From: an uncultured Rhodobiaceae bacterium
Lineage (GTDB): Bacteria; Pseudomonadota; Alphaproteobacteria; Rhizobiales; TMED25
Direction of reading: 5' to 3'
Assembly: GCA_913030915.1 (NCBI GenBank)
Contig: CAJWEW010000002.1
Span: 69,906-116,756, forward strand
Length of the DNA: 46,851 bases
Shown here: positions 1 to 8,056 of the stretch, one piece after another
How the letters are laid out: every line of letters starts with the position of its first letter
Numbering within the stretch: position 1 is the stretch's first letter
The notes under the pieces: generated by a model
Database searches by the model: none
What the model was told of the DNA's origin: nothing
Seen by the model: the letters and a program-made list of their open reading frames with translations, nothing else
Translations under genes and position numbers: made by a program

Positions 1-1182
1 TTCCTATCGATACGCTGGTTTTATTCACTTGCGATCCAATCAATTACACTGACCGTAGGCTGGCAGGTATATATCTTAACTGGTAACCCGCTTGACTTAG
101 GACTGATTGGGCTTGCACAAGTGTTACCAATATTTTTATTTATATTACCATCCGGAGTAATTGCCGATAAGTTTGATAGAAAAGTGGTTATTACTTTATG
201 TACAATAGTGCACTTATTGGTTGCAATTTATTTGTTATATTACTCACTTGGGGATCCTGAGAGTATTTGGCCAATTTTAGCAGCTTTGCTAGTACATGGC
301 ACAGCAAGAGCGATGTATCAGCCAAGCTTGAATGCTATTTTACCTAATATAGTTGAAAAAAAACTTTTTCCAAACGCTACAGCTTATAATTCTTCTATCG
401 GGAAACTTGGGCACCTTCTTGGGCCTCTTGCAAGCGGTATCATTATAGCTTTTTATGATACCAAGGTTTATTTTTTTGCAATTGTTTGCTTAGGGATTTC
501 AACCTTATCAACGCTTCTATTAAAAAATCCAAAGAATTCAAGTAACCTTAAATCTATTTCTTTATCAGTTGTTATTAGTGGCTTTGTATATGTCTGGAAA
601 ACAAAGCTTATTCTTGGAACAATGTCTCTTGATTTATTTGCTGTCTTATTCGGGGGCATTATGGGCATGCTTCCAATATTTGCCATAGATATCTTAAAAA
701 TTGGGCCTGAAGGCTTGGGTTTATTGAGAACGATGCCAGCTGTAGGAGGCGTCTTAACCGGTATTATTCTAACACAGCTACCCCCAATAAATAATGCTGG
801 TAAAAATTTAATTATTTCAATGATAGTATTTGGCTCAGCAACAGCTATATTTGCTGTATCATCGATACTATGGCTTTCTCTCTTGATGCTATTTATATAT
901 GGTGCCGCAGATATGGTTAGCGTCTATATTAGGCAGACAATCATACCTATAGTCACACCAGATGATATGAGAGGTAGGGTTGGAGCTGTTCATTCTGTCG
1001 CGACTAATAGCTCTAATGAAATTGGTGATCTTCGCGCTGGGGTCACTGCGAGCTTTATTGGGATTGTTCCTTCTGTATTTATTGGAGGAGTCATGACAAT
1101 TGGGATTAGTTTACTATGGTCGATAATATTCCCTGATCTTAGGAAAGTAAAAAAAATGGAAAATTTAGAAACTGAAAAATAA
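1..1182 (+). CDS. MFS transporter, 5' end cut by window
   Basis: Major facilitator superfamily permease of the drug/siderophore-exporter kind (MFS_3, EntS-like), acting in the inner membrane. The frame is open from base 1, so the true start lies outside the window and the GTG at 121 is internal. The motif between TM2 and TM3 is visible as GVIADKFDRK, the classical MFS motif A. Many hydrophobic helices follow, and a conserved-looking cytoplasmic loop near the end carries DDMRGRVGAVHS, typical of this subfamily. The protein ends in a short charged tail. It converges on the DUF4340 gene with only 2 bp between the stops. The substrate cannot be told from sequence. Confidence 0.85.
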   Translation, partial: FLSIRWFYSLAIQSITLTVGWQVYILTGNPLDLGLIGLAQVLPIFLFILPSGVIADKFDRKVVITLCTIVHLLVAIYLLYYSLGDPESIWPILAALLVHGTARAMYQPSLNAILPNIVEKKLFPNATAYNSSIGKLGHLLGPLASGIIIAFYDTKVYFFAIVCLGISTLSTLLLKNPKNSSNLKSISLSVVISGFVYVWKTKLILGTMSLDLFAVLFGGIMGMLPIFAIDILKIGPEGLGLLRTMPAVGGVLTGIILTQLPPINNAGKNLIISMIVFGSATAIFAVSSILWLSLLMLFIYGAADMVSVYIRQTIIPIVTPDDMRGRVGAVHSVATNSSNEIGDLRAGVTASFIGIVPSVFIGGVMTIGISLLWSIIFPDLRKVKKMENLETEK

Positions 1183-1184
1183 TT

Positions 1185-2183
1185 CTACTCTATTTTTAGG
1201 ACATCTTCTAAAGTAATAACAAATTCTTCTTTGTAGTTTGCGTCCAAATAAAATTCATAACCAATATTTTTAATTTGGTCTGGATGATCTGTATCTTTGA
1301 TTGAAACCCAGGCCCCTGGTGCGTCCTTATCATTATACATCTCAATGTCAATAAAATGTTTATTTGTGGTAATAATTTCTATTGCTATATCGGGCGATAC
1401 AACGTAAGTTTCTGCCTCTCGCATGTCTCTGAAGTCAACCTTTAAAAAACGCCTTAACACACTTCTTAAGCCTATAGACGTTCTGGTCTCAACACCTTCA
1501 ATAAAATCGATCATAATAAATTTATTTGAGTCTTCCGAGTCACGGCCAAATTTAAGTGGGGTTCTATTGCCTCGTTCTACAACCATACTCTGTATGTTGT
1601 CAGGTACGAGGTCAAGTAATCGTGTATTAATCCAATTTTTGATGCCATCTGATGCATTGAGATTGCCAGTTACTAGCCAAGACTGGTCTTCATCAGGGCT
1701 CCTCAAATATACGCCGAAGTCGCCTCTTTTCATAAGATTTGGTTTTCTTTTTCCAAGTATTGCTGAGGCTAATACGCTACCATTATCATCAAATAGTTCC
1801 ATGAGGAAGGATTTAGCATCAGGTGCTGACGGATCTTCTAGATTTAGTCGGCCATGTAGGACGGCCTTGCTTGTTTTTGGCTCAATTTTAATTGCGTTTG
1901 CAAGAGCTAAAAGATTTGTATTAACTTTATTTGTATCTGCTGGGTAGCTATCCTTGTTGACTAACATCCATGTTTCATTGTCTTTCTTTATTTCAAATGC
2001 CTCTCCTGATTGACTCAGTCTTATGAGCGATATTTCATTTAAATCGTTCTTCAAGCTGTCAAAATAATATTGACCATAAGAGGCACTTTTATCCCACTTT
2101 GCGTTGTTGATACCCGTTAATATGACAAGGCCCATACTGATAAGCGCAATAATAAATAGAGTTAGGGATAGTTTTCTTGACAT
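1185..2183 (-). CDS. DUF4340 domain-containing membrane-anchored protein
   Basis: A 332-residue protein with one N-terminal membrane segment (about residues 5-24) and a large soluble part that would face the periplasm. The pattern (TM, then beta-rich repeats with 'W.ln.....PAD...V' near residue 70) matches the DUF4340 family, which has no established biochemical activity. It is the last gene of a tight minus-strand run, 5 bp after the GldG-like gene. DUF4340 proteins habitually sit next to GldF/GldG-like ABC components, so it is probably an accessory part of that ABC complex. That role is inferred from context. Confidence 0.75.
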   Translation of the reverse strand: MSRKLSLTLFIIALISMGLVILTGINNAKWDKSASYGQYYFDSLKNDLNEISLIRLSQSGEAFEIKKDNETWMLVNKDSYPADTNKVNTNLLALANAIKIEPKTSKAVLHGRLNLEDPSAPDAKSFLMELFDDNGSVLASAILGKRKPNLMKRGDFGVYLRSPDEDQSWLVTGNLNASDGIKNWINTRLLDLVPDNIQSMVVERGNRTPLKFGRDSEDSNKFIMIDFIEGVETRTSIGLRSVLRRFLKVDFRDMREAETYVVSPDIAIEIITTNKHFIDIEMYNDKDAPGAWVSIKDTDHPDQIKNIGYEFYLDANYKEEFVITLEDVLKIE

Positions 2184-2188
2184 TTTAC

Positions 2189-4057
2189 TTAGTCCTTTTG
2201 TGCAGATCTAGAAATTTTATATTTACGAATAGCCCAGTATAAAATACCTAATGCAAGAAATAACATTGGTATCCCTGCCATATTGGATATTTTTATTGCA
2301 TTATTTAAAGCTTCAAGTTCTTGAGCAAGCTCTAACTTTATTGCCCTTAATTCTTTTTGAACGTTTTGTGCTTTTTCACGGAATTCATTAAAAGCATCAA
2401 GGTCGGATTGCCCCAACATGACGGAACCACCAGCTTTTTGCTCAAGCTCCCTCATACGATTTTGAAGAGCTGCCATCTCGTTCGCGAGCGATCGTTCTTT
2501 GTCCCGAAAAATGGTCTCGGATTGCAGCTGCAGATCATTTATTAATACAAATGGCCGATCCATTACACCTCGAGCACGCAAGGTAGCTAAAGTTGATGAA
2601 TCACTTAAATTTTCTAGGGCATTCACGATAAATGTTGCATTGTTTGCAAACGGGGTCAGTAAATCCTCACCAAAATATTCCTTTACATTAACCCAAAATT
2701 GATCCTCTAAAAAATCAACATCCGTAACTATAATTGCATTCACAGATCCATTTTGAATGTGTTGAGCTTCTGAATATGTTGGGATATTTTCTAATTCAAG
2801 ATTTTCAATTACCGACTCTGCATTCCCTTTAACCCTAACTGATAAGCTATATTTATTATTTGAAGCCTCAAACTCTCTCAATAATTTATTCAAATCAGGA
2901 TTATCTTTTACCTCTTCTTTCCCAATTAGAGTAGATTGCTCGCTGGTTGTAAAAATATCTGTAATTTCTGTCTTATGATCAGGCAATCTTTCAATCACAC
3001 CAGCAGTTGTGATATTGATCAAATCAAGTCCACTCACAATAGGATCGTCCTGATTTATGTATTCACTCGTGACTCCAATTAATGCCAGATAATTATTGTA
3101 TACCCGCTCGCCTCTATCACCGACTTGCGCTGGTCTTGCGAGTTTAAGATCGCCTGCGACTAGCTCTGGCATGATTTTAAGTCCCCAATTTTCTAATATG
3201 TAATCCATTTTTTGATCGTATTGAATGCCAGCCGCAACAGTAGTGCTTGGGTCAAGTGCAAGTAGAATATTCCCCCCTCCCAAAACAAATTGATCTATTG
3301 TATAGAGGGCCTGATCTGAGAGATTTAATGGCTGCAGCACCAAAAGTGTATCAATATCATCTGGTATGGATTTTAATTCTCTGCTGTCCATGTTGTAATC
3401 GAGTAATGTGGTAACGTCAAAAAATTCATTTATCTGCCCCATGATCTTCCATGGCGGCACAGCACCCCCCTGATTATCAAGCACACCATCTATCCCAAGA
3501 CCTGCGATAAAACCGATCTTAGGTTTACTTTCCTTCGATAATGAGAATATTCTTGAGGTTAAGTCATACTCCAGAAATTCTTCTCTCTCGATATCCATGA
3601 AAGGGATCACTTCTACACCATCAACAGAATTGTAAGCACGAATACCAAAATATCCATATTCCCCTTGTTCATTAAGTGGAATACCTCGGATATTATCTGC
3701 TAGAGCCTGCTCCTCAATTTCCGTGAAAGGCTCAGGATTGTATGTGGATATTATGAGATTTCCATCAGATATTTCTTCATATCTTTTGAGTAATGTTTTT
3801 ATTCGATCAGCAAATAGTTTAAAAGGAGGATAGTTCTCACCTAGTCGATTTGTGAAATAAAATTTTATATTTATTGGTTCTTGTATCGATTGAAGCGTTT
3901 CAATTGTACCAGAAGATATTGTATACATCCGCTCCTCGGTCAAATCAAGCCTTTGGGAATTTAAATAGCTATTCACTAATGTATTGACAGATATCAGAAT
4001 TATGACAGCACTCAGAACGCCTATCCAAGTATATATTATGCTATTTTTTCTATTCAT
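2189..4057 (-). CDS. GldG-like ABC transporter auxiliary protein
   Basis: A 622-residue protein of the 'ABC-type uncharacterized transport system' auxiliary family (COG3225, GldG-like). Its layout is an N-terminal TM at about residues 10-30, a motif region containing LDLTEERMYTIS directly after it (typical of this family), and a long extracytoplasmic part. The extracytoplasmic part includes a segment around residues 235-270 (DTLLVLQPLNLSDQALYTIDQF) like the IFT52/glutamine amidotransferase-like fold. A coiled coil of about residues 525-585 precedes a C-terminal TM. It lies 9 bp downstream of the ABC-2 permease and 5 bp upstream of the DUF4340 gene. In Bacteroidetes the family serves gliding; no other gliding genes are seen here, so the cargo or function is unknown. 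Confidence 0.82.
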   Translation of the reverse strand: MNRKNSIIYTWIGVLSAVIILISVNTLVNSYLNSQRLDLTEERMYTISSGTIETLQSIQEPINIKFYFTNRLGENYPPFKLFADRIKTLLKRYEEISDGNLIISTYNPEPFTEIEEQALADNIRGIPLNEQGEYGYFGIRAYNSVDGVEVIPFMDIEREEFLEYDLTSRIFSLSKESKPKIGFIAGLGIDGVLDNQGGAVPPWKIMGQINEFFDVTTLLDYNMDSRELKSIPDDIDTLLVLQPLNLSDQALYTIDQFVLGGGNILLALDPSTTVAAGIQYDQKMDYILENWGLKIMPELVAGDLKLARPAQVGDRGERVYNNYLALIGVTSEYINQDDPIVSGLDLINITTAGVIERLPDHKTEITDIFTTSEQSTLIGKEEVKDNPDLNKLLREFEASNNKYSLSVRVKGNAESVIENLELENIPTYSEAQHIQNGSVNAIIVTDVDFLEDQFWVNVKEYFGEDLLTPFANNATFIVNALENLSDSSTLATLRARGVMDRPFVLINDLQLQSETIFRDKERSLANEMAALQNRMRELEQKAGGSVMLGQSDLDAFNEFREKAQNVQKELRAIKLELAQELEALNNAIKISNMAGIPMLFLALGILYWAIRKYKISRSAQKD

Positions 4058-4066
4058 AACAATAAC

Positions 4067-4804
4067 CTATGCAGCTTTCTTAATATTTATAATAATGATA
4101 TTTAACAACAACCAAAAAATTATTGACGTGAGGTAGAACAGTAAACTGCGAAGATCAATAACCCCTTTCACAAACTCATAGAAGTGGTCTAGGGAGCTCA
4201 TTGAGCTAAATATAGAGATTACGTAATTGGGAACTAAACCCTCAATTGCGCCAGTTACTGCTTCAACCCCACTCATTACAAATAAGAAACAAGCGGCTGT
4301 ACTAATTACAAAAGCAATTACTTGATTTTTAGTCATAGCGGACAGCGCAGACCCGATTGCTAAAAACTGCCCAGCCAATAGCCAGCTCCCGAGATAGCTG
4401 GACATCACAACTCCATTATCAGGGTTTCCAAGAATATTGACTGTTATCCACATTGGAAATGTTAACGCCAGTGCTATAGCGATCATAACCCAAGCAGCTA
4501 AATATTTTCCGATAACAGCTTCAAACGTTGTAATCGGTAGGGTCATCAATAACTCAATTGATCCAGTTTTCCTCTCTTCTGCCCATAGCCTCATGGAAAT
4601 AGATGGAACGAGTAGTACTAATAACCAGGGGTGACTTTCAAAAAAGGGGAATAAATCAGCCTGACCCCTTTCAAGAAAAGCCCCAAGGTAAAATGTGAAG
4701 GCTGCTGTTAAGCCACAAAAGATCGATATAAATATATAAGCAAGTGGGGTTGAGAAATACCCTTTCGTCTCTCTTTTTAAGATTATGTATATATTACCTA
4801 ACAT
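4067..4804 (-). CDS. ABC-2 type permease (GldF-like)
   Basis: A 245-residue integral membrane protein with about six hydrophobic segments, starting with a short cytoplasmic helix rich in K/R (ILKRETKGYF) as in ABC-2 permeases. The cytoplasmic signature RLWAEERKTGSIELLMTLP (around residues 72-90) is characteristic of the GldF/NosY-like permease family. It is 6 bp after the ATPase gene and 9 bp before the GldG-like gene, so the three form one transporter unit. Substrate unknown. Confidence 0.85.
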   Translation of the reverse strand: MLGNIYIILKRETKGYFSTPLAYIFISIFCGLTAAFTFYLGAFLERGQADLFPFFESHPWLLVLLVPSISMRLWAEERKTGSIELLMTLPITTFEAVIGKYLAAWVMIAIALALTFPMWITVNILGNPDNGVVMSSYLGSWLLAGQFLAIGSALSAMTKNQVIAFVISTAACFLFVMSGVEAVTGAIEGLVPNYVISIFSSMSSLDHFYEFVKGVIDLRSLLFYLTSIIFWLLLNIIIINIKKAA

Positions 4805-4810
4805 TTTTTC

Positions 4811-5749
4811 CTACACAGTTAATTTTCGAAAAGCTTCGTCTAGCGCTATGTGATTTTGATATATGTCTTTTACCGGAAACTTATGGTCAGCTATAATTTT
4901 TGCTACTTCTGTTAAAATAACCCTGTTCTCTTTTGGGTATACATTTATGTTAACATTCGACTCTGTTTCATTTAAAACATCAATCTTACTTATGCTCGGG
5001 ATTGTTAAAAGAAGCCTTTTTAGATCCTCGCCATGTTTTGGATCGATTTTAATCATAATTGAGTTATTACTCTCAACCTTTGATCGGAGTTCGGATGAAG
5101 AGCCATTTAATACTACGTTACCCTTATTAATGAGCAAAACACTGGAACATACTGCATCGACTTCCTCAAGAATATGAGTTGATACAATAATTGCTGTAGT
5201 TTTTGATATTTCAGTTATTAATTCACGCACATGATGCTTTTGATTGGGGTCTAGTCCATCTGTTGGCTCATCCAGGATAAGAATTTTTGGCTCATGCATT
5301 ATCGCTTGCGACAGCCCTACTCGCCGTTTGTAGCCTTTTGATAGAGTATCAATTTGTTGATGTAGTACGTGTTTTATTCTTGCCCTCTCAACAGCTTTAT
5401 CAATTTGGATCGCTCTCTTCTTACCATAATATCCTCTAATATCTGCAATAAAATTTAAAAATCCTATTGTTGTCATCTCACCGTAAGCCGGCGCGCCCTC
5501 TGGTAAATATCCTATGAGTTTTTTTGCCTCTTTCGGATTAATTTCCATATTCACACCGCAAATGGTAGAAGTACCTGAGTCGGCCTTAAGATAACCCGTT
5601 GCCATTTTCATGGTTGTGGACTTGCCAGAACCGTTTGGGCCAATGAAACCCAATATTTCCCCAACTTCAACAGTCATTGAAACATTATTCACAGCCTGAA
5701 GCTCTCCAAAGCTTTTATACAAACTATCTAAAATGATGCGATTTTCCAT
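4811..5749 (-). CDS. ABC transporter ATP-binding protein (GldA-like)
   Basis: The nucleotide-binding subunit of the ABC-2 system encoded downstream. Visible motifs are Walker A GPNGSGKST (residues 37-45), signature LSKGY (136-140), Walker B ILILDEP (156-162) and an H-loop STH around 190. Residues from about 220 form a DUF4162-like C-terminal domain. The protein is 312 residues long, normal for the CcmA/GldA group. It starts 15 bp downstream of the crotonase gene, so it may share a transcript with acyl-CoA enzymes, and is followed after 6 bp by its permease. Confidence 0.9.
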   Translation of the reverse strand: MENRIILDSLYKSFGELQAVNNVSMTVEVGEILGFIGPNGSGKSTTMKMATGYLKADSGTSTICGVNMEINPKEAKKLIGYLPEGAPAYGEMTTIGFLNFIADIRGYYGKKRAIQIDKAVERARIKHVLHQQIDTLSKGYKRRVGLSQAIMHEPKILILDEPTDGLDPNQKHHVRELITEISKTTAIIVSTHILEEVDAVCSSVLLINKGNVVLNGSSSELRSKVESNNSIMIKIDPKHGEDLKRLLLTIPSISKIDVLNETESNVNINVYPKENRVILTEVAKIIADHKFPVKDIYQNHIALDEAFRKLTV

Positions 5750-5764
5750 TAATCAAATGCCTTT

Positions 5765-6556
5765 TTAGCGTCCTTTAAATTCTGGTTTTCTCTTTTCCAT
5801 GAAAGCTTCTCTGCCTTCTCTGTAATCATCACTATCGAAGCAGATTTTTGCCATTTCCTTTAACTTTTGATGATCCCTTATTTCGGGCCTGAGTACATGC
5901 TTGACTGTTTCTTTTGATGCTAAAACCGTTAGCGGTGCGTTTGCAGATATTTTATCAGCGATGGATAATACCTTATCTTCAAGCTCATCTAATGCACATA
6001 ACTCATCAACTAACCCAATTCGGTGCGCGTCATCTGCATCAATCAAATCACCTGTAAATAATATTCTTTTTGCATTTGATGGGCCAACAAGTTCAACCAA
6101 CTGCCTTAAATTATCAAAACCGTAAGCCAAACCTAATTTTGCGGCAGGAATTCCATATTTTGTGTCTTTTGTGGCGATCCGCATGTCGCATGCAATAGCT
6201 GTAGCTACACCACCACCAACGCAATAGCCTTCTATCATAGCAAGTATTGGTTTCTTGAAAGCGTTCATGGCTTTTGTCATGATTTCTGTTGCCTTGGCAT
6301 ATTTTTCTTCTGCGTCATAATTACTTCTAATATCTTTAAACTCGGAAATGTCTGCACCAGATATAAAAGCTTTGCCACCAGAGCCTCGTAAAATAAGAAC
6401 TCTGACTTCAGGATCCTTATCATATTCATTAAATACTTGTGTCATTGCCTCCCTCATAGAAAAAGAAATAGCATTTCTCTTTTCTGGATTATTGATGATC
6501 ATCCATCCAATTTTGCCATCTTTCCTTGCGATGATTTTCTCTGTATTTAATTTCAT
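5765..6556 (-). CDS. Crotonase-superfamily protein (enoyl-CoA hydratase-like) lacking both catalytic Glu
   Basis: A 263-residue protein of the enoyl-CoA hydratase/isomerase fold, expected in the cytosol as a trimer or hexamer. The oxyanion-hole segments are present: AFISGADI (residues 64-70) and GYCVGGGVA (110-118). The two glutamates that add water in mitochondrial ECH (Glu144 and Glu164) align with Ala118 and Ala138 here (GGGVATA and GIPAAKLG). A standard hydratase reaction is therefore doubtful; isomerase, hydrolase, lyase or decarboxylase chemistry on a CoA thioester is possible. It lies 34 bp after the CoA-transferase gene and 15 bp before the ABC ATPase gene. Confidence 0.85.
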   Translation of the reverse strand: MKLNTEKIIARKDGKIGWMIINNPEKRNAISFSMREAMTQVFNEYDKDPEVRVLILRGSGGKAFISGADISEFKDIRSNYDAEEKYAKATEIMTKAMNAFKKPILAMIEGYCVGGGVATAIACDMRIATKDTKYGIPAAKLGLAYGFDNLRQLVELVGPSNAKRILFTGDLIDADDAHRIGLVDELCALDELEDKVLSIADKISANAPLTVLASKETVKHVLRPEIRDHQKLKEMAKICFDSDDYREGREAFMEKRKPEFKGR

Positions 6557-6590
6557 TCGTTAGCTTTTTAAAAATAATTTGACGTGAATA

Positions 6591-7784
6591 TTATACCACA
6601 TTTTTTTCTACCAAATCCTTAATAAATTTGTCATCAAATCCAAATTCTCTGAGAATATCCTCATTGTGTTGACCCAGGTCGGGTGCGGCATATTTCAATT
6701 CTTTCGGTTGCTCATATTCAGAAAAATTAACTGGCTGCCTTACAACATCTAATTCACCTAACCTGTGATGTTTTACCTTTCTTTTCATATCAAGGTGTTT
6801 CACTTGTTCATCATCAAACATCTGGGCAATATTATTTACAGGGCCACACGGAACACCAACTTTGTTTAATTTAGTAATCCAGTATTCAGATGTCTCTTCA
6901 ATGAGTATCTTTGAGATTATTTCGTTTAACTCATCTCTATTCTTCAAGCGGGATTCATCATCGCAAAAACGACTATCACTCAACAGATTCTCCGCTCCAA
7001 CAGCATTACAAAACCTCTCAAAGAGGCGGTCCCCAACAGCACTTAGGTTAATAAGTTTATCTGAAGTTTGAAAACAGCCCTGAGGTATCCCTGTTGGGTG
7101 GTTATTCCCAGCCTGCTGCGCAATTTGTTGATTTTGGAGCCATCGTGATGCCTGAAAGTCGAGCATGAAAATACCAGCTTCAAGTAATGATGTATGCACC
7201 CACTGACCCTTTCCTGTTTTTTCACGATTTAGTAATGCTAAAAGCACACCTTGGGCTAGAAACATCCCGGCACAAAGATCATTTATTGGTATGCCAACTC
7301 TTACGGGTCCGTTACCAGGAAGTCCAGTGATTGACATTAATCCTGACATTCCTTGTATGATTTGATCAAGACCAGGTCGTTCTTTGTATGGCCCATTCTG
7401 ACCAAATCCTGAAATGCTTCCATAAACTATTTGGTTGTTGACCTTTTTAATTGCGTCATAATCAATCTTCAAACGGTGCTTCACATCAGCCCGAAAGTTT
7501 TCAAGTATAACATCACTTTTTTTTGCTAACTCAAGAAAAAGTTCATGCCCATCGTCACTTTTTAAATCAATTGATAATGATCGCTTGTTTCTCTGTAGAT
7601 TTTGAAAGTCAAAACCATCTCTTTTTCCTGTTACACTTCCACCTTTCTGACCAGGTTTATTTGGCGGATTGATTTGGATAACGTTTGCTCCCCAGTCTGC
7701 GAGAACTCTCGCGGCAGTGGGCCCGGCTCTGGCAATAGTAAGATCTAATACTGTATAATCGGATAATGGTAGTTCAGACTTCAA
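6591..7784 (-). CDS. CaiB/BaiF family (class III) CoA-transferase
   Basis: A 397-residue class III CoA-transferase that would move CoA between acyl or dicarboxylic acids. The catalytic aspartate is Asp169 in the stretch VGIPINDLCAG, matching Asp169 of formyl-CoA transferase. The N-terminal Rossmann-like segment (VLADWGANVIQINPP) and the segment VILENFRADV are family hallmarks. The only good start is TTG at 7784, with GGAG six bases upstream; an in-frame TGA lies just before it. It appears to head the minus-strand run that continues into the crotonase and the ABC genes. Substrate unknown. Confidence 0.88.
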   Translation of the reverse strand: MKSELPLSDYTVLDLTIARAGPTAARVLADWGANVIQINPPNKPGQKGGSVTGKRDGFDFQNLQRNKRSLSIDLKSDDGHELFLELAKKSDVILENFRADVKHRLKIDYDAIKKVNNQIVYGSISGFGQNGPYKERPGLDQIIQGMSGLMSITGLPGNGPVRVGIPINDLCAGMFLAQGVLLALLNREKTGKGQWVHTSLLEAGIFMLDFQASRWLQNQQIAQQAGNNHPTGIPQGCFQTSDKLINLSAVGDRLFERFCNAVGAENLLSDSRFCDDESRLKNRDELNEIISKILIEETSEYWITKLNKVGVPCGPVNNIAQMFDDEQVKHLDMKRKVKHHRLGELDVVRQPVNFSEYEQPKELKYAAPDLGQHNEDILREFGFDDKFIKDLVEKNVV

Positions 7785-7989
7785 TTTTCACTCCAAAAAT
7801 GTGTGTTTACAATGCGAATATTCAAATTTTCATTAATATAAACATAAATATGTCTAAATTGTGTTATATATAGTAAAAAAATCAAACATTATCAACAGTG
7901 AATGAGTTTTTGTTAAAGAAAAAATTAACAAAAAGTTAAAAAAAAATTTGAATTATTTTTACAGATGTTCTATAACAGTTATTTGACGT

Positions 7990-8022
7990 TTGTACTAGGT
8001 ACAATTGTTTACACTAGTGTAA
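7990..8022. promoter_or_regulatory. Two adjacent perfect inverted repeats, operator candidate
   Basis: Repeat one is TTGTAC-TAG-GTACAA (7990-8004). Repeat two is the perfect 14-bp palindrome TTACACTAGTGTAA (8009-8022). Their centres are about 18-19 bp apart and they lie 35-67 bp before the ATG of the binding-protein gene, overlapping the likely promoter. Tandem symmetric sites at this place suggest binding of a dimeric regulator, probably a repressor. No regulator gene is adjacent. The symmetry is seen in sequence; the regulatory role is inferred. Confidence 0.55.
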
Positions 8023-8043
8023 GTGTTTTATTATTAACCTTAA

Positions 8044-8049
8044 GGGAGG
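8044..8049 (+). promoter_or_regulatory. Strong Shine-Dalgarno of the binding-protein gene
   Basis: GGGAGG ends 7 bases before the ATG at 8057. It is one of the best ribosome-binding sites in the window, where many genes have none visible, and it fits a gene expressed at high level. Confidence 0.7.
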
Positions 8050-8056
8050 ATATGAT

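Larger units (their letters stand above)
7785..8056. promoter_or_regulatory. Divergent control region between CoA-transferase run and binding-protein gene
   Basis: The longest gene-free stretch of the window (272 bp), very AT-rich with A-tracts around 7915-7950. It must carry the promoters of the minus-strand CoA-transferase run and of the plus-strand binding protein. I could not find a convincing paired -35/-10 for either. TTGACG lies at 7983-7988 and TACAAT at 8000-8005, but their spacing (11 bp) is wrong for one promoter. The clearest elements are the two inverted repeats listed separately. Confidence 0.6.

Noticed and set aside
7915-7960. A-tract-rich block as a replication origin or DnaA box cluster
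   Set aside because: No DnaA-box-like 9-mers were found; it looks like an AT-rich promoter region.
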